The notes below the pieces were generated by a model. It saw only the letters and a program-made list of their open reading frames with translations. It made no database searches and was not told where the DNA came from. A program made the translations under genes and the position numbers. A stretch of DNA of 64,000 bases from Nepenthes gracilis (Eukaryota > Streptophyta > Magnoliopsida > Caryophyllales > Nepenthaceae), in the NCBI GenBank assembly GCA_033239525.1, contig BSYO01000031.1:3070467-3134466 (forward strand). The letters are read 5' to 3'. Position 1 is the stretch's first letter; the number at the start of each line of letters is the position of its first letter. This document shows, piece by piece, positions 23,625 through 35,546 of this stretch.

Positions 23625-24938
23625 TCATAGCCAGTCCTGCTGCTGCAACTTCAATGGCAAGTAAACCTCCGACAAGTACTGAAATCCGAAAGAGCTCAGC
23701 GCCTGAATTTCAGCCTTCTGCTTTGTCTTCACCATCAACTCCAGCTCCTGAACCCAGCCGTGATTCTTCTTCACGAAATCCTCCTCTAGAAGATCTTTCC
23801 CAGTCTTGATATCCTGTTCGGACATCGGAAGCCTGCATTGCTCGGGGATCTTGTACTTGTCAAGATCGCTCGGCCTTATCCCTAACCACTTGATATCCGG
23901 AGTGGTCAAGTTCGCGCTGTCATAGGACATGTTCTTCGATCCGCATCCGTAAACAGATAAAATCTTCAATCCGTAAGGATCACTGTCAACTAAAGCTAAT
24001 ACAGGCAGTTTCAACTCCGATTTCAGCTTCCTCAAGAACAGCCTAGTCGCGACATCTGGTTGCCCTTTGGCCGTGATGATTATGCACGGAAATCGGTTGT
24101 AGAATCTGTCCTCTGCTAACCTCATGAATGCAGCATCCTTCTCCACCAACAGAATGAAGAGCGCATCGCTCTGCAGATCACCAACCCTATCAATATTTGG
24201 CGGAATCGCCTTCCCGCCAACCCCCATTTTCGTGCAGTCGATCATGTCACCGTTGTCGCTGAAAATCACCCTACCGACGACGATTCCCTTCTCGGAGGCG
24301 ACGACGTTGAGGCTCGACCTAGTGCAGCCGAGGAGGCAAGAGACGTCGTCCAAGACTGCGTCGCTTTGCGTCTGGTCCTGGAAGAGCTTGACGTCGGTGT
24401 AGAAGAGGTCACGCTTGGTCACGTGGATGCTCTTGATGCAGAGCTGGTGAATGAGAGAGAGGATGCGGGCCGTGATGGTGGCCTTGCGGACGGAGGAGAC
24501 GGAAGAGAAGGGGCGGAGGGAGGATTTATCTTTGAGGACGATGCGGTCGAGCTCGGGGATGTAGATGTGGTTGGAGGAGGAGCGAGAAGGGACTGTAAAG
24601 GAGAAGCCGTTTCCGGAGAGGATGGATTTGGTGAGGAAGAGGAAGAGGGTTTCGATGGTGGATTGAACGGAGGAGAGAGAGAGGTCGGTGACTTCGCGGC
24701 AGGTGGCGGAGAGAGAAGGGGATACGTCGGCGAGAGTGAGAGGCTTCTTCTTGGTGGTGGATGACGATGCTGGGGGGTCTCGGATTGAATCGGCAAATTG
24801 CTTCAGTGAAGTGAGGATTCCGGAGTCGGATTTAAGGCGTTTCTGAAACGGCAGAGGTTTTGGAGTTAAATGTGCGGTGTCGGCGTCGGAGTCCGAATCA
24901 TGGTGCTCTACGCGACGGCGCTTCCTCTTGTCCGCCAT
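23625..24938 (-). CDS. TOP6A: DNA topoisomerase VI subunit A (SPO11-like)
   Basis: A 437-residue plant TOP6A (SPO11-3) protein in one uninterrupted frame. With subunit B it forms the plant nuclear topoisomerase VI, which passes DNA duplexes through each other and is needed for endoreduplication. N-terminus: basic MADKRKRRR and a variable Ser/Thr-rich stretch to about residue 65. The winged-helix/CAP part follows, with the catalytic Tyr at 180 in [11 protein letters not shown]. The Toprim domain has VEKDAA (Glu266) and VDSDPYG (Asp318, Asp320). The C-terminus [12 protein letters not shown] is nearly invariant in plants. I chose the ATG at 24938, since upstream codons in frame have no ATG and MADK fits the family start. 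All catalytic residues are present, so it is likely functional. No intron is seen. Confidence 0.96.
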   Translation of the reverse strand: MADKRKRRRVEHHDSDSDADTAHLTPKPLPFQKRLKSDSGILTSLKQFADSIRDPPASSSTTKKKPLTLADVSPSLSATCREVTDLSLSSVQSTIETLFLFLTKSILSGNGFSFTVPSRSSSNHIYIPELDRIVLKDKSSLRPFSSVSSVRKATITARILSLIHQLCIKSIHVTKRDLFYTDVKLFQDQTQSDAVLDDVSCLLGCTRSSLNVVASEKGIVVGRVIFSDNGDMIDCTKMGVGGKAIPPNIDRVGDLQSDALFILLVEKDAAFMRLAEDRFYNRFPCIIITAKGQPDVATRLFLRKLKSELKLPVLALVDSDPYGLKILSVYGCGSKNMSYDSANLTTPDIKWLGIRPSDLDKYKIPEQCRLPMSEQDIKTGKDLLEEDFVKKNHGWVQELELMVKTKQKAEIQALSSFGFQYLSEVYLPLKLQQQDWL

Positions 24939-25826
24939 TTGTCGAGCCAGAGAGAGAGACAAAGAGTTTGGAAATGGGAATGGCGAGAGGGCAAGATGGA
25001 GGTTCTGCTCAGTTTGTGTCGTTTAGACGTCAAATCAGTGAATACGGTGTCGTTTGTTATCCCTACCACTTCAATTATTAATGGAAGCTGCCAAAGCATG
25101 ATAACACCAAGGGCAGCTCATCTCGTAGGAGATGGCCCTTTTTTTCAATCTAAATTATTTTTTAAAATAAATAATTATAATTTAATAATTAATTTTAATT
25201 AATTTATAATTTTTAAAAAATAATTAAATTATAATTATTTATTTAATATTAAATAATTTAACTTAAAAAATATTACCTTTAAAAATTTAAGAAATGAAAC
25301 TTCCTTAAATCTCCATCAAATTGGCTAGCTGAGTCAATTTCAATGGTTTTGGTATGCTTTTAGAGTCTAATTGAAATAACTCAATTTGGTTGGCCCCAAT
25401 ACTAACATGGTTTTTTTTTTTTTTTTTTTTTATAATTGGACCTTTTATTATTTTAATAATTCAATTTAATTAACAATAAATAAATAACAAAAATACATTT
25501 TACATTTTAATAGATCAAATTTAATACTTATCCTTTATTTTAAAAATTAATTAGTATTATTAAAATAATAAGAAAGTCAATGGATCGGCTGGAATCGGGC
25601 ACATTGTTAAAATATTTGGTCTAGGTGACTAAATTTTGTTTAATCTAACTCAGCTTATTAATTATAAATTTTTATCTAAATTTAACCCGTATTTAATATA
25701 ATTTCGATTTTAATCAAATTTAGTTTTATAATGTTATTGAAATGGCCCAATTTGGTAGCCCTAACACTAACATTAGCCCAGCTAGACTTATAATGCTCAT
25801 TCTACAATCACAATCTTTATTATTTT
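24939..25826. promoter_or_regulatory. TOP6A upstream region, then AT-rich DNA
   Basis: The gene's leader side (24939-25080) contains a CT-rich patch on the coding strand (CTCTCTCTCTGG just before the ATG), common in plant 5' leaders. I see no convincing TATA box. From about 25140 the DNA is very AT-rich, with a T run at about 25411-25432, and holds no gene. Confidence 0.45.
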
Positions 25827-26966
25827 TGATGGGTGCACCATAGGTGGGCTGGCCCAAACGGTCAAAAAATGCCCAAATAGCCCGTTGAATGGTCAACTCA
25901 AATAATAGCCCAACAGGAGGCGAATGCTCAAATCCTGAAAGGCTCAAAACGGTCAACGTCAGTATTGACCATCGAAAGCAGCCAACTCATATACAGACGG
26001 TTAACCCGAGTATTGACCGAAAATACTGTAGCAGCAAACCCAAGAAAGGCGGTAAACCTGCTACGGGTCAGGCCCAATTTGACAGGCGAATTCGTGCACG
26101 AAAAGTAACGATCTTTTCATGATAACACGCTTTCCTAAAAGTTGATCTTCTCTAAAAAGGCGGCAATGAACTCAGCGCTAACGTTGGAGTCAAAACAATC
26201 ACAAGAGTAAGAAAGAGATCAGATGATTCAAATATTGTTGCACTATTCAGAAGAAAAAGGATCCATCAAATCACGCCTATGATGCCCACCAACTCAGAGA
26301 AGGCTGTCATTGCTAGTCCAAAAGAACACACCACTTTACCCAGAAAAGGCGGCTCTCCTACTGTCCATATAAGCTTGGTGTCTTCGTTCTGGAACATACA
26401 CGAAAACAGACGCTCTGATATACACTCTGAAACAAGACTCTAAAACAGAAGCTCTTATACACATTCTCTAACTTGAGAACATTCAGAGCACACTTTCAGG
26501 AACAATAAAGAGACCTCCTACAATCTAACTTACAAACGCTTACAGCGCTTGGGCAAAGACTCTTATTCTCTTTCTCTTTGTATAAGCGTTCATTCTCAAA
26601 TTCCACCAAAGGCCTCCAAATTGTAGGAGACCTTTTTCGACTTTCTGAAAATTGTTTCCTAAAATTTCCACGCTTTCAGGACGCCTCTTCCACTAACTCT
26701 CTGTGAGCAGTAAGCGGGAACTCACATACTCAACAGGCCAACACTCCCGACCATCCTATTCTCTATCTCTCTTTTTTGCTTATCAGTTTACTTTACTCGA
26801 TTTGAAAACTTTTGACTGACTTGAGCGTCGGAGTGTTTTTGGTGGGACAACCTCCCGTCGACACACTGACCTTTTGCTCACTTTAGTGGTGTGCAGGATT
26901 CAGACTCGATAAACAGAGTCGAGTCAAACCATCCAGACGAATACGAATCCGTTCGAAATCGGATCA
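25827..26966 (+). repeat. Relic Tat LTR (probably solo)
   Basis: It starts TGATGGGTGCACC, like the Tat-2 and Tat-3 LTR starts, and carries the Tat U5 box TGACTTGAGCGTCGGAGTG at 26817-26847. The end at CGGATCA (26966) is a guess: no matching target duplication is visible, and no PBS or internal sequence follows. Probable R/leader DNA with TTTCTCTTTGTATAAGCG lies near 26570. It sits about 0.9 kb upstream of TOP6A, pointing away from it. Confidence 0.6.
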
Positions 26967-28019
26967 AGGTACGTATTAATTTTATTAGTCAAGATTAATT
27001 TTTATAAAAACAAATAATAAAAATATAATTTATATTTTAATAAATTTTTTTAGTCTTTATTTTATATTTTTTTATGAATTAATCTAAATTATTGATATGA
27101 TAAAATAAACAAGTGTCGGATTAAGCCGGCTATCTCTCATCGAAAATTAGCCAAATAGGGCAATAACACAAATCTTATCAGTGCTGCAACTCGGTTCGAC
27201 TCGTATTGCTTAACTTTACATATCGAGCGTCTTTGAGAAGCTTTCAGTTCGATCATTAGATTCGGTTTGTGTTTTTCTAAATGTTTAAATTAAGTTATCT
27301 ATATAATTACTTTAAATTTAGATATTTGTTATAATTTATATAACATATCAAATGGTTTAATAATATTTTTTTAGAGATTTTAAAAATAATTGAATACATA
27401 TATTTTTAAATATATCTGTCAAAGGTCAAATTTTTTTGTCATATCATCAAATAATATTTCTTTTAAAAAATAAAAAAATATATTTTTTTGACATAAAAAT
27501 ATATAAATCAAAGTTAAGAGAAAACAAAAAAAAAATAAGAAAAAATAAACACTCACCTAAATGCCCTGCAATCCCGCCAATGAGCAAGAAAAGGCCCCTA
27601 TCCATAGTAAGGTAATTCTTTCTAGTAAAGAGCATGTTCCGGTACCAAGGTTAGGTTGATAATGAGGACTATAGACCGAAGAATTCATGTATATAAATGA
27701 GATTGGTGTCAAACTTAGAGGGTACTTTTTGAGATGTAGAATCATCACTCACACTCTTATCAAGTCAGATTTTTTTTCGTTGCATTAGAATCCGATTTCG
27801 TTTGTTTGTACTTTTTTTACTGAACTATAACCGGCCATCATATCGACAAATAAATGTATTCCTAAGCTTAATGTGCGAAAATAATGAAGGATTAGCTGTG
27901 GCAATAGTGATGGCAATTGTAAAGAGAATGACAAGCATTGAAGAGAATAAGAGTAAAAAAAGAATTTAAAGAAAAGACACGAGTAGAAAGAAAAAAGAAG
28001 AGAGGAGAAAAAAGAAATA
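26967..28019. other. AT-rich intergenic DNA
   Basis: No gene is supported. A minus-strand open stretch at 27447-27635 (contains MDRGLFLLIGGIAGHLG and then a GTGAGT donor-like site) could be an exon, but no partner exon was found. The remainder is A/T homopolymer-rich. Confidence 0.45.
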
Positions 28020-29040
28020 TACAACTGTCAAAGGTGCATAAATGTTCAAATTTGGAGTGTCCAAATTGAATTAATTTAATTATAAAATCTAAATTTCAAA
28101 CATTCTAAAAAATTTAGATAATATCTAAAATTTAGATTGTAACATTTAATTCTTTAACTAACTTATTTGACATTATTAGTTTATTTTAAATTAATTTTAG
28201 GTATATTAAAAATAATTATTAATGTAATTTGAAGGAAAATAAGAGCAGGAAAGTAGTCCTGGCACCTGAGTCATGTTTGAAGCACGCTTGTGCACTTTTG
28301 ATAGATTAAGTGTGCCTGAGGAGCGCTCGAGACAGAGTTTCAGCATGTTTAGCAGAGTGCTCGTGCTCGAGGAGCGCTTGTGGCAGCTCTAGTGTGCAAC
28401 AGGTATTAGGTGTAGCACCTGACGTACACTTGAGGTGACACTTGTATACCGGTTAGATTATATAAGGCTAACATGCATTGTTTTTTGTCATTTTGGGTAG
28501 AAAGGATGAGAAAGGAGAGAAAAAGAAAAAGAAAAAGAAAAAGAAAGAAGAAGAGAGGAATAAAAGAAGAGATATTTTAAAGTATCATTTGGTCAGATTT
28601 GTCAAATTATATATTGAGACAAGTATCCTTAAATTTTATCTTTAATTTATTTTCATTTCGGTTTAGTTTGACTAATATTTAACGGATTTAATGTACATGT
28701 ATATCATTTTACTTACCCCATTTTCATTCCTCGTGCTTGCATGTCATTTTGAACGGATATTTTAGAATTTTTGCTTCAATTTTGTTATTATTTAATGATT
28801 TTTACTTATTTTACAAAAATAGGTAAATATTTTGAAGTATTTTGTTTAATTATAGTATTTGCAAAAGAAAAGTCATACAAACTTGAATATAAGCCTTGCA
28901 TGTAATATTCATGCATGTGTTTTGGGTCGGGTTCTATTTTTATGTATTCAATTCAATATGTGTACTTTTTTCAGTAAAAACACTTTATGTTTGACTTTTT
29001 TGAATGGAAACTTTATACTTTTTTGTTAGATAGGAATGAC
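28020..29040 (+). repeat. Probable 5' LTR of a chromovirus remnant
   Basis: It has the architecture of the LTR downstream: a GC-richer block with repeated GAGGAGCGCT motifs (28318-28375), then a TATA box (GATTATATAAGG, about 28454) and a purine-rich transcript start with an (AAAAAG)n run (28520-28550). The LTR at 29673-31753 has the same order with TTATATAAGT at about 30043. Sequence identity between the two is low and the borders are not resolved. Confidence 0.45.
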
Positions 29041-29079
29041 TATTTGTCATTTGTTGAATTTGCATACAATAATGACTTT

Positions 29080-29640
29080 TGGGCTTAGAAGTTATTCAAG
29101 AGACGTCTGACAAGATCCATTTGATTCACGATTGATTAAAAATCACTCAAAGTTGACAAAAAAAAGTTATGCTAATCGAAAAAGATTGGAATTAAGTTTC
29201 AATGTCGGGAATCACATGTTTTTTAGGAAATTTTCGTCAAAGGGAATCTTTTCGTTTAGGATTAGAGAAAAGTTAAGGTCAAGATTTATTGGACCATTCA
29301 AGATTTTAGAGAAAATTGGTGAGATAGTTTATAGATTGGTTCTGTCGTCGAATTTAGGGAATGTTCACAATATATTTCACGTTTTAATTCTTCAGAATTA
29401 TGTCCATAACCCATTGCACATTATTGAGTACGAACCATTGAGAATAAATGAATAGTTTACATATATTAGGAAACCGGTTCAAATTTTAAGAAAAATGGCT
29501 CAAATGCTTTAAACGAAGGTAATTCCGCTCATGAAGATCTTGTGGAGGAATCATTTGTATGAAAACACCCTATGGGAAAGAGAAGATGAGATTCAAAAAA
29601 AGTACCTGTATTTGTTTCTTTGGTAATGTTCGTTAAATAT
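29080..29640 (+). pseudogene. Chromovirus integrase C-terminus and chromodomain
   Basis: The ORF at 29132-29455 reads KSYANRKRLELSFNVG, then RSRFIGPFKILEKIGE and GNVHNIFHVLILQNYV, the C-terminal part of plant chromovirus integrases. Past a stop at 29455 the frame continues with VQILRKMAQMLKTKVIPL and ENTLWEREDEIQKKY, a chromodomain-type tail that in this lineage steers integration to chromatin. The polypurine tract follows. Protease, RT and most of integrase are absent, so an internal deletion joined it to the upstream LTR-like region. Confidence 0.85.
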
Positions 29641-29672
29641 TGAGGACGAAATATTTATAAATAGAAGAGAAA
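29641..29672 (+). other. Chromovirus polypurine tract
   Basis: TGAGGACGAAATATTTATAA followed by ATAGAAGAGAAA: the GAGGACGAAAT end of the chromovirus protein merges with a purine run directly before the LTR at 29673. It is slightly decayed. Confidence 0.8.
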
Positions 29673-31753
29673 TATAAAAAACATATCTGGAATTGTAAAT
29701 TTTAATTATAATTATTTAAATTGAGATAAATAAAATTAAATTTACATAAAAAAATTGGATTAGAGTCAATTTTGGATCAGATTATATCGAGTTGAATGAC
29801 GTTTGACTAGTACCCTATGTATGCACTTGCGTGTTTTGGGCAATGAATTCGCATTCGACAATCGCCTGACTGGATCTTGAGCAAGTTTTTCAATGTGTTC
29901 ACGCTTAATACACATCCGAGGGACGCTCCAGTGCACTATAACAGAATACCAGCATCCGACGCACGCCTGATGTGATGCTCGTGCCACAATATTTGGTTGC
30001 AATGCCCAATGTATGCCTTACGAGTGCACGTATGTTAGTATGTTATATAAGTCTTGTCTAGCTAATTTTTGACTATTTTTTTCTAGATTTTGAGAGAAGA
30101 GGGAGAAGGAGAAGAAGAGAGAAAAAAGGGTAAGAGAAAATCAATTGTAGTAAATCAAAACAAGTTTTTGGATGAATTTGAGGTCAAGGCAAGTGCTTCC
30201 AAATCTTCTCTCCTTTATTACTTATTTTTCTCTATTCCATTAAGTATTCATTATTTAAAATATTCATATATGTCATATTTTTATATTTAGATTGCTTATA
30301 TTTCACATGAATGAATTCCTATTCCCATTCTTATAATTTTTATAAAGGTAATATCCTTAGATCATATACATTACATTGTTAAGTTATTTCTCTAGGTTTT
30401 TACCCATGCATGTGCTAATGCTTTCATATATTATGAATTTCATGCATAATGTTCAACATGTTCTAAGTTTTCAAGTATATGCCATATATTTCTTAAATTT
30501 ATTATAATGTGTCCCTATATATATATGTTATTTGAACTGAAATATTGAAACTATGAAGTTTTTTTTTGATTTTCTATCATTTCTTGAATAAAACAATCCA
30601 TGTGTTGAAAAATTTTAGAAAGTAATTTTTGTATGGTTTAAAATAAACATGTTTACAATTTTATAGAAAGTTTAAGTCACTATGTGAAAGAAATTGAAAT
30701 AGATTGATGGGAAACTTTACAAATTATAAAGGAATTAAAAATATTTTCCCAAAAATAAAAAAATGCAAGATTATTTAAAATTGTGTAAAGTTTTTATTTA
30801 CTTATATATTAGATTATTGTAAGAAAATTAGCGGTAGTATATTATGATATGCCTTAATATATTATAGCAATACTCAAAGTTCGAACCTATCATTGGTGGG
30901 TTAAAGTGACGGTTGGCGCTTACCTACAAAGTTATATGTATAACATCCTATCTAAAAGTTTTAAATAATAGCGTAAGTCTTTTAATTGTATAAAAATAAA
31001 TATAACTCATATTTTAATTATTTGCTTATTTGTCAATAAGGTTCTACTAACCCTTAGTCTATAAGAAAATTAAGCATGTCTCCATAGCACATTGATTTAA
31101 ATAAGATGTTATAAATCTAAAATTATATATGATCGTTATAATTTTTTTTTTTTTTTTACATTTGACTTCAATCATATTCTTTTTAGTAGTTTTGAGGTAA
31201 ATTATATATTAATTATAAAATTATATATCTTAATGGCCTTTTAACTCACTTTTACTTTTATTTTTCACTAACCCATTTAGATTAACAACCCAAATCACTA
31301 GTAGGAAGATAAAATCATTGAAAGAATTGACCGAAGAGAATAGGATTAGAAATTTAAAATTTGAATGTTGCAATTGTTTTAAAATAATATCTTTAAAATA
31401 TTTACTTAGTTTCATGTTTTTGTATTAATTTATCTATTTCGATGTTTATTGTCAACAGTGGAGTAGGTTATTATTTTGTCTAGCAGCAGACAATTGTGAT
31501 TGTCATTAATTCTGATTTTATTTAGATGTATCTCTTCACGTATAATTCGACTTCATGATATATAGTCTATATTTTGAAGCTCTTTTCAGATGTAAAATAT
31601 TTTGGATCATATAATTTGATTAATTATTATACTTATCTTTGGGTCGGTAGTGATGCCAATTTATAGATTATGTCAATCGTTAATTGAATTTCTTAATTTA
31701 TTAATGAAATAATTTTGATAATTATTATTCGCGTCCGGTATGCGAATGTGACA
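29673..31753 (+). repeat. 3' LTR of the chromovirus remnant
   Basis: It starts right after the polypurine tract (TATAAAAAAC, probably once TGTAAAAAAC) and ends GCGTCCGGTATGCGAATG then TGACA, the usual chromovirus LTR end. A TATA box (ATGTTATATAAG, about 30041) is followed by a GAGAAGAGGGAGAAGG leader. The ORF at 30090-30290 lies in this leader and is not a gene. Length is about 2.08 kb. Confidence 0.75.
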
Positions 31754-33722
31754 AAAGGTCTCCAAAAGGTAACTAAAAAATATTCACCAACTATAAAAAT
31801 TTATAACAAAAAATATTTATATAAACCATCAAATTATCGCGTTATTTTATAATGTAAAATATAAGAAATCAAATATCATAATATACCTAAATTCATACTA
31901 AATTTTCTGATCTCAAAGAATTTAGAACCGATTTTATTTTCTTGACCCATCTTTCTTAATTTTTTTAGAGTTATAGAAATTAAATAAAAACCAATTAGTT
32001 CTCTAAAAGGTTGAATTTTTTTTTTTTAATAAAAGAAGGAAAAGACCTAATGGAAGTTAAAAAGCTTTCTGTTTGTTTGAATTAGAAAGAAAACAACTCC
32101 CACATTATTCAAGAAGACATATTTTTTTTTTTTTGGTAAAAAATCAGACTAAGTAAGAAAATAAATTTTTAAATAAAATATAATAATATTTAATTATTTT
32201 AATAAATTATTAAATTATTTATTAAAAGTAAAATAATTTTAATAAATTATTAACCAATATGTGCAAAATCAGTAGGTGATTCTCCCACCATCACACTTTC
32301 ATGTGCAGCATGCTTCCAAAACCTCTTCAATTGGAGGATCATCCCCTGCTTCTTTGTCCTGCTTGAGACAAAGCAAAAAGGAAGATAAAGAAGAAGAAGA
32401 AGATAGCTAGCTAGGGTTCATATTTTTTCCCTTTGAGTCTTGAATGGAATAAGGATGAATTAATTGTAATTTGATAAAAGAAAAAAGAAAAAAAAATTAA
32501 GAAAATACAAAATCTAGTGAAAATTAGTTTAAAATTGCATATATTCTCAGATAATAGGACATTAAATTAAATAAAATGATTAAATTAAATTCATATATCT
32601 AAATTCATCTAATAAGATTTAAGATTTTGTTATTGTTGTAAGCTTAAAATCTACATTTTTGTTACACCAAGGACTACCTTAAGAATATATACAAAATATT
32701 AAGGGTAATAGGGCCACATCCATGACTTGGTTCTAGTGGGGTGCCCACATTTTTGTAGTTTTATTATTTTTTTATAGAATAAATATAAAATAATTATATT
32801 ATTGTTTTGATAAATAAGATAAAAAAAAATCTATTTATCTCTTAAAAAAAGATTAATCATTTAATCAAGCATTTGGATAATTCTAAATTCTATAAGATCC
32901 TTTTTTAAGGGTTGATTTGCCAAAATCATAATTTTATGAGCTTAAAAATATGGTCAGAGTTTCTTATAGTAAAAATTAATACTGAAGCAACTTTATCTAT
33001 TTGTACATACCGAGTCTTCGAGTCTACTAGGATCTAACTGACATAATATACCAATTGATATATTCCTAACTCTTCCGCGACCATAATGGCCAGTTAAAGT
33101 TGTTTCCAAAATGGCCAGTTAAAAGTATAATTCTTCATCTTCCTTAAGACGAGTTAATAAAAGTGAATATGTCAAATGTTTTTTAAATATTAAAAAGCTT
33201 GTTGGCACCCATCTGTTTACCAGAAACTACTTGTCTTTTCTCGTCTTCATGACTTGAAGAATTTCTCAGCTTATTTCGCCATAAATTAGGATAAGATTAT
33301 GAGTCATTTGGTTGGTCTTTAGATAACTTTAATAGTCAGATATAATCATATATCCATTATTGCTTTAATTATTTTTCAATTTGCCTTTATTTTACATTGT
33401 GAGACTATAAAATTAAAGAACTTTGGAGAGGTTATATCAAAGATGTATTTGGTTGAATTTAACTTCATTTGATATGTTTTGAGTATATCAGATGCCTTGA
33501 TCAAATCATCAATATNNNNNNNNNNNNNNNNNNNNNNNNNNNNNNNNNNNNNNNNNNNNNNNNNNNNNNNNNNNNNNNNNNNNNNNNNNNNNNNNNNNNN
33601 NNNNNNNNNNNNNNNAAACTAGGGGTTTTTAAATTAATTAGTTGGATTTGCCTTATTTTAGGAGGTACCCAACAAATTTAGGTAGAAGTACTGATACATT
33701 GGTGGTCATTGACCATCTATTG
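31754..33722. other. AT-rich intergenic DNA with assembly gap
   Basis: No gene is recognised. A GC-richer patch at 32270-32450 (CTTCTTTGTCCTGCTTGAG, a GAAGAAGAAGAAGA run, GATAGCTAGCTAGGGTTC) looks like a leader or exon fragment without a clear frame. The gap lies at 33516-33615. Confidence 0.5.
33516..33615. other. 100-N scaffold gap
   Basis: Exactly 100 N bases, the convention for a gap of unknown size. It is 107 bp from the left end of Tat-2, so the distance and even the linkage across it are not certain. Confidence 0.98.
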
Positions 33723-34710
33723 TAATGCGTCATGGATCCAAATTTGAACAAATTCGAGTCAAGCTATCTGTCAAATTTTGGTCTCTATCTGCTTAACTTC
33801 GGGTCTTGCATATCACAATTTCAAATAAGAGGTTAGGTGACGGTGGGATTTGGTCCCACCGAAAATATTTCGATACTCAAAATCAGTAATTGACCTTCTG
33901 AAATGAGAAGATGGATGTAGTAGATACAGTATGAATGCTGATGAGTATTTTGTTTAGGTGGGTACGCACTCGTGGGATGAGTGACTTAGGTGATTGTTTG
34001 TGAGGAGCAGAACTTCACAGCCTAAAGTTCACTGGCAACTGAAAGCTGAGAGAGAGGCTGCTAGAGGGCTTGAGAGGGATTAAGAACTTCTAAGAGCTTG
34101 AGATTTCTTGAAAGTTTTTTGCAGACGCTTTAGTGCGTATTTGAGAGCGTACTTTTGAAGGAAGCTTTCATGACTTTTTATAGTCATGGCCGTGGGTTAC
34201 CTTCCTTACGCAGAAGGGTTGGATGCCCGTGCTCTGCTAAGAATTATTACCTTCCTTGGCACAGGCATGAGCGCTTTTCTGGCTATAACAGTCCAAAAAA
34301 ATAATCTCCTTCCTTCTATATTTTTTAACTGTTAGGGTTTTCAGTAGACTATGTATAGATTCTATCACCTTTTCTAAGGATGTGCACTGATTCAGAGATA
34401 ATCGTTATAATGGAGCTCGCGTTCGGGAGAGGGAGAAATTAGGGTAGATGATCGCCAGTTATGAGATGGACACGTGGGACCAACATCGCGTGGGCCATGC
34501 GAGTCTTGGCCCCAACGGCCTATCGCCACCTCTTCGTCTACGGTAAAAACGTTGATCGTTCTAGGCTTTAATGGGTTGTCTACTTCGAGTCTCCATCGAC
34601 CCACTTGCGCTTCATCTGGTCAATGAAAGCGCTGATCGCCTAGGCAGAGTGGGTCATGATTTGGGTCGTTTCCTCCTTCGTGGGACAACCCGTTACTGGC
34701 TTTCCCATCA
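33723..34710 (-). repeat. 3' LTR of Tat-2
   Basis: On the plus strand it runs TAATGCGTCATGGATCC to TTTCCCATCA, with the inverted U5 box at 33854-33885. It matches 45175-46173 along its length with many substitutions, so the insertion is fairly old. The polypurine tract on its right reads, on minus, ATTCCGGGCTAG. Confidence 0.9.
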
Positions 34711-34890
34711 CTAGCCCGGAATGCTAGTAATCTGAGACTTCGACTTTCAGCATGTTTATGATGGGACGTTTCTGTCTAGGCAACTTGCTCAAGACAGCTT
34801 GAAATTGGCAATGGTATTTGGTCTATTGATCGTGTTGCTTGATGCTATTAATCGTAACGCCAAGTCCGGAGAACTGAACTGGAACAAACG

Positions 34891-35249
34891 TTGACTAGAT
34901 TTATTGACCACTCTGGTAAGAATCTGGAGAACTCGGCAGAAACATAAATATTGACCGGATTCATTGACCGTTCTGGCCAAAATCTGGAGAGATGAGCGAG
35001 AAGAGCAATGTTAACTAGATTTGTTGACTGCTCTGACCAAAATTCAGAGAACTGAGCATGAAGAGTAGCATTGACCGGATTCGATGACTGCTCTGGCCAA
35101 AATCTGGAGAGCTGAGCATGAAGAACAGTGTTGATCGAATTCGTTGACCGTTATGGCCAAAATCCGAAGAGCTTGTGAGGAAAATATCATTGACCAAATT
35201 CATTGACCGCTCTTGCCAAAATTCGAAGAACTTGTGGGAATTAAAATTA
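34891..35249. repeat. Tandem array, 60-bp unit, six copies (Tat-2)
   Basis: Unit starts fall at 34891, 34951, 35011, 35071, 35131 and 35190, a nearly exact 60-bp step. Each opens with TTGACCGGATTCATTGACC or a variant, followed by CTCTGGCCAAAATCTGGAGA. A partial unit precedes at 34861. The array lies between the 3' LTR and the start of the opposite-strand ORF, so it sits on the promoter side of that ORF. Confidence 0.9.
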
Positions 35250-35546
35250 CGCGCCATCATGACGCTGGACTGTCAGATGAAAAGTCTGCCACATGTCAAC
35301 ATGCAGTGAATTTGCGATCCCAGTAATTAATTCTGCTGAAGATTGGATTTAACTGCACCCTTTCTGGTTGCGACACATGCCCACCATAATGGGCGTGCAT
35401 TTTCAAGGCGTTGCCTTGTCAACAGTTGCGTGCCTTTACAAAAATTAGTCCGTCAATTCAACTTTCCCACGTTGAAAATTTTCTAAATCTCTGCTGCTCT
35501 TCTTCCATTTGTTTCCATAGCTCTTTCTATTATTGAGATTGCCTCT

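Noticed and set aside
24366..24764. Gly/Glu-rich ORF on plus and a Pro/Ser-rich ORF at 24419-24796 on minus
   Set aside because: Both are out-of-frame readings of the TOP6A coding sequence.
24939..24962. Eight-codon N-terminal extension of TOP6A
   Set aside because: It would have to start at a TTG codon; the first ATG is at 24938 and gives the normal family N-terminus.
27447..27635. Possible minus-strand exon coding a hydrophobic stretch before a GTGAGT site
   Set aside because: No acceptor-matched partner exon, no family recognised, and the surrounding DNA is A/T homopolymer-rich.
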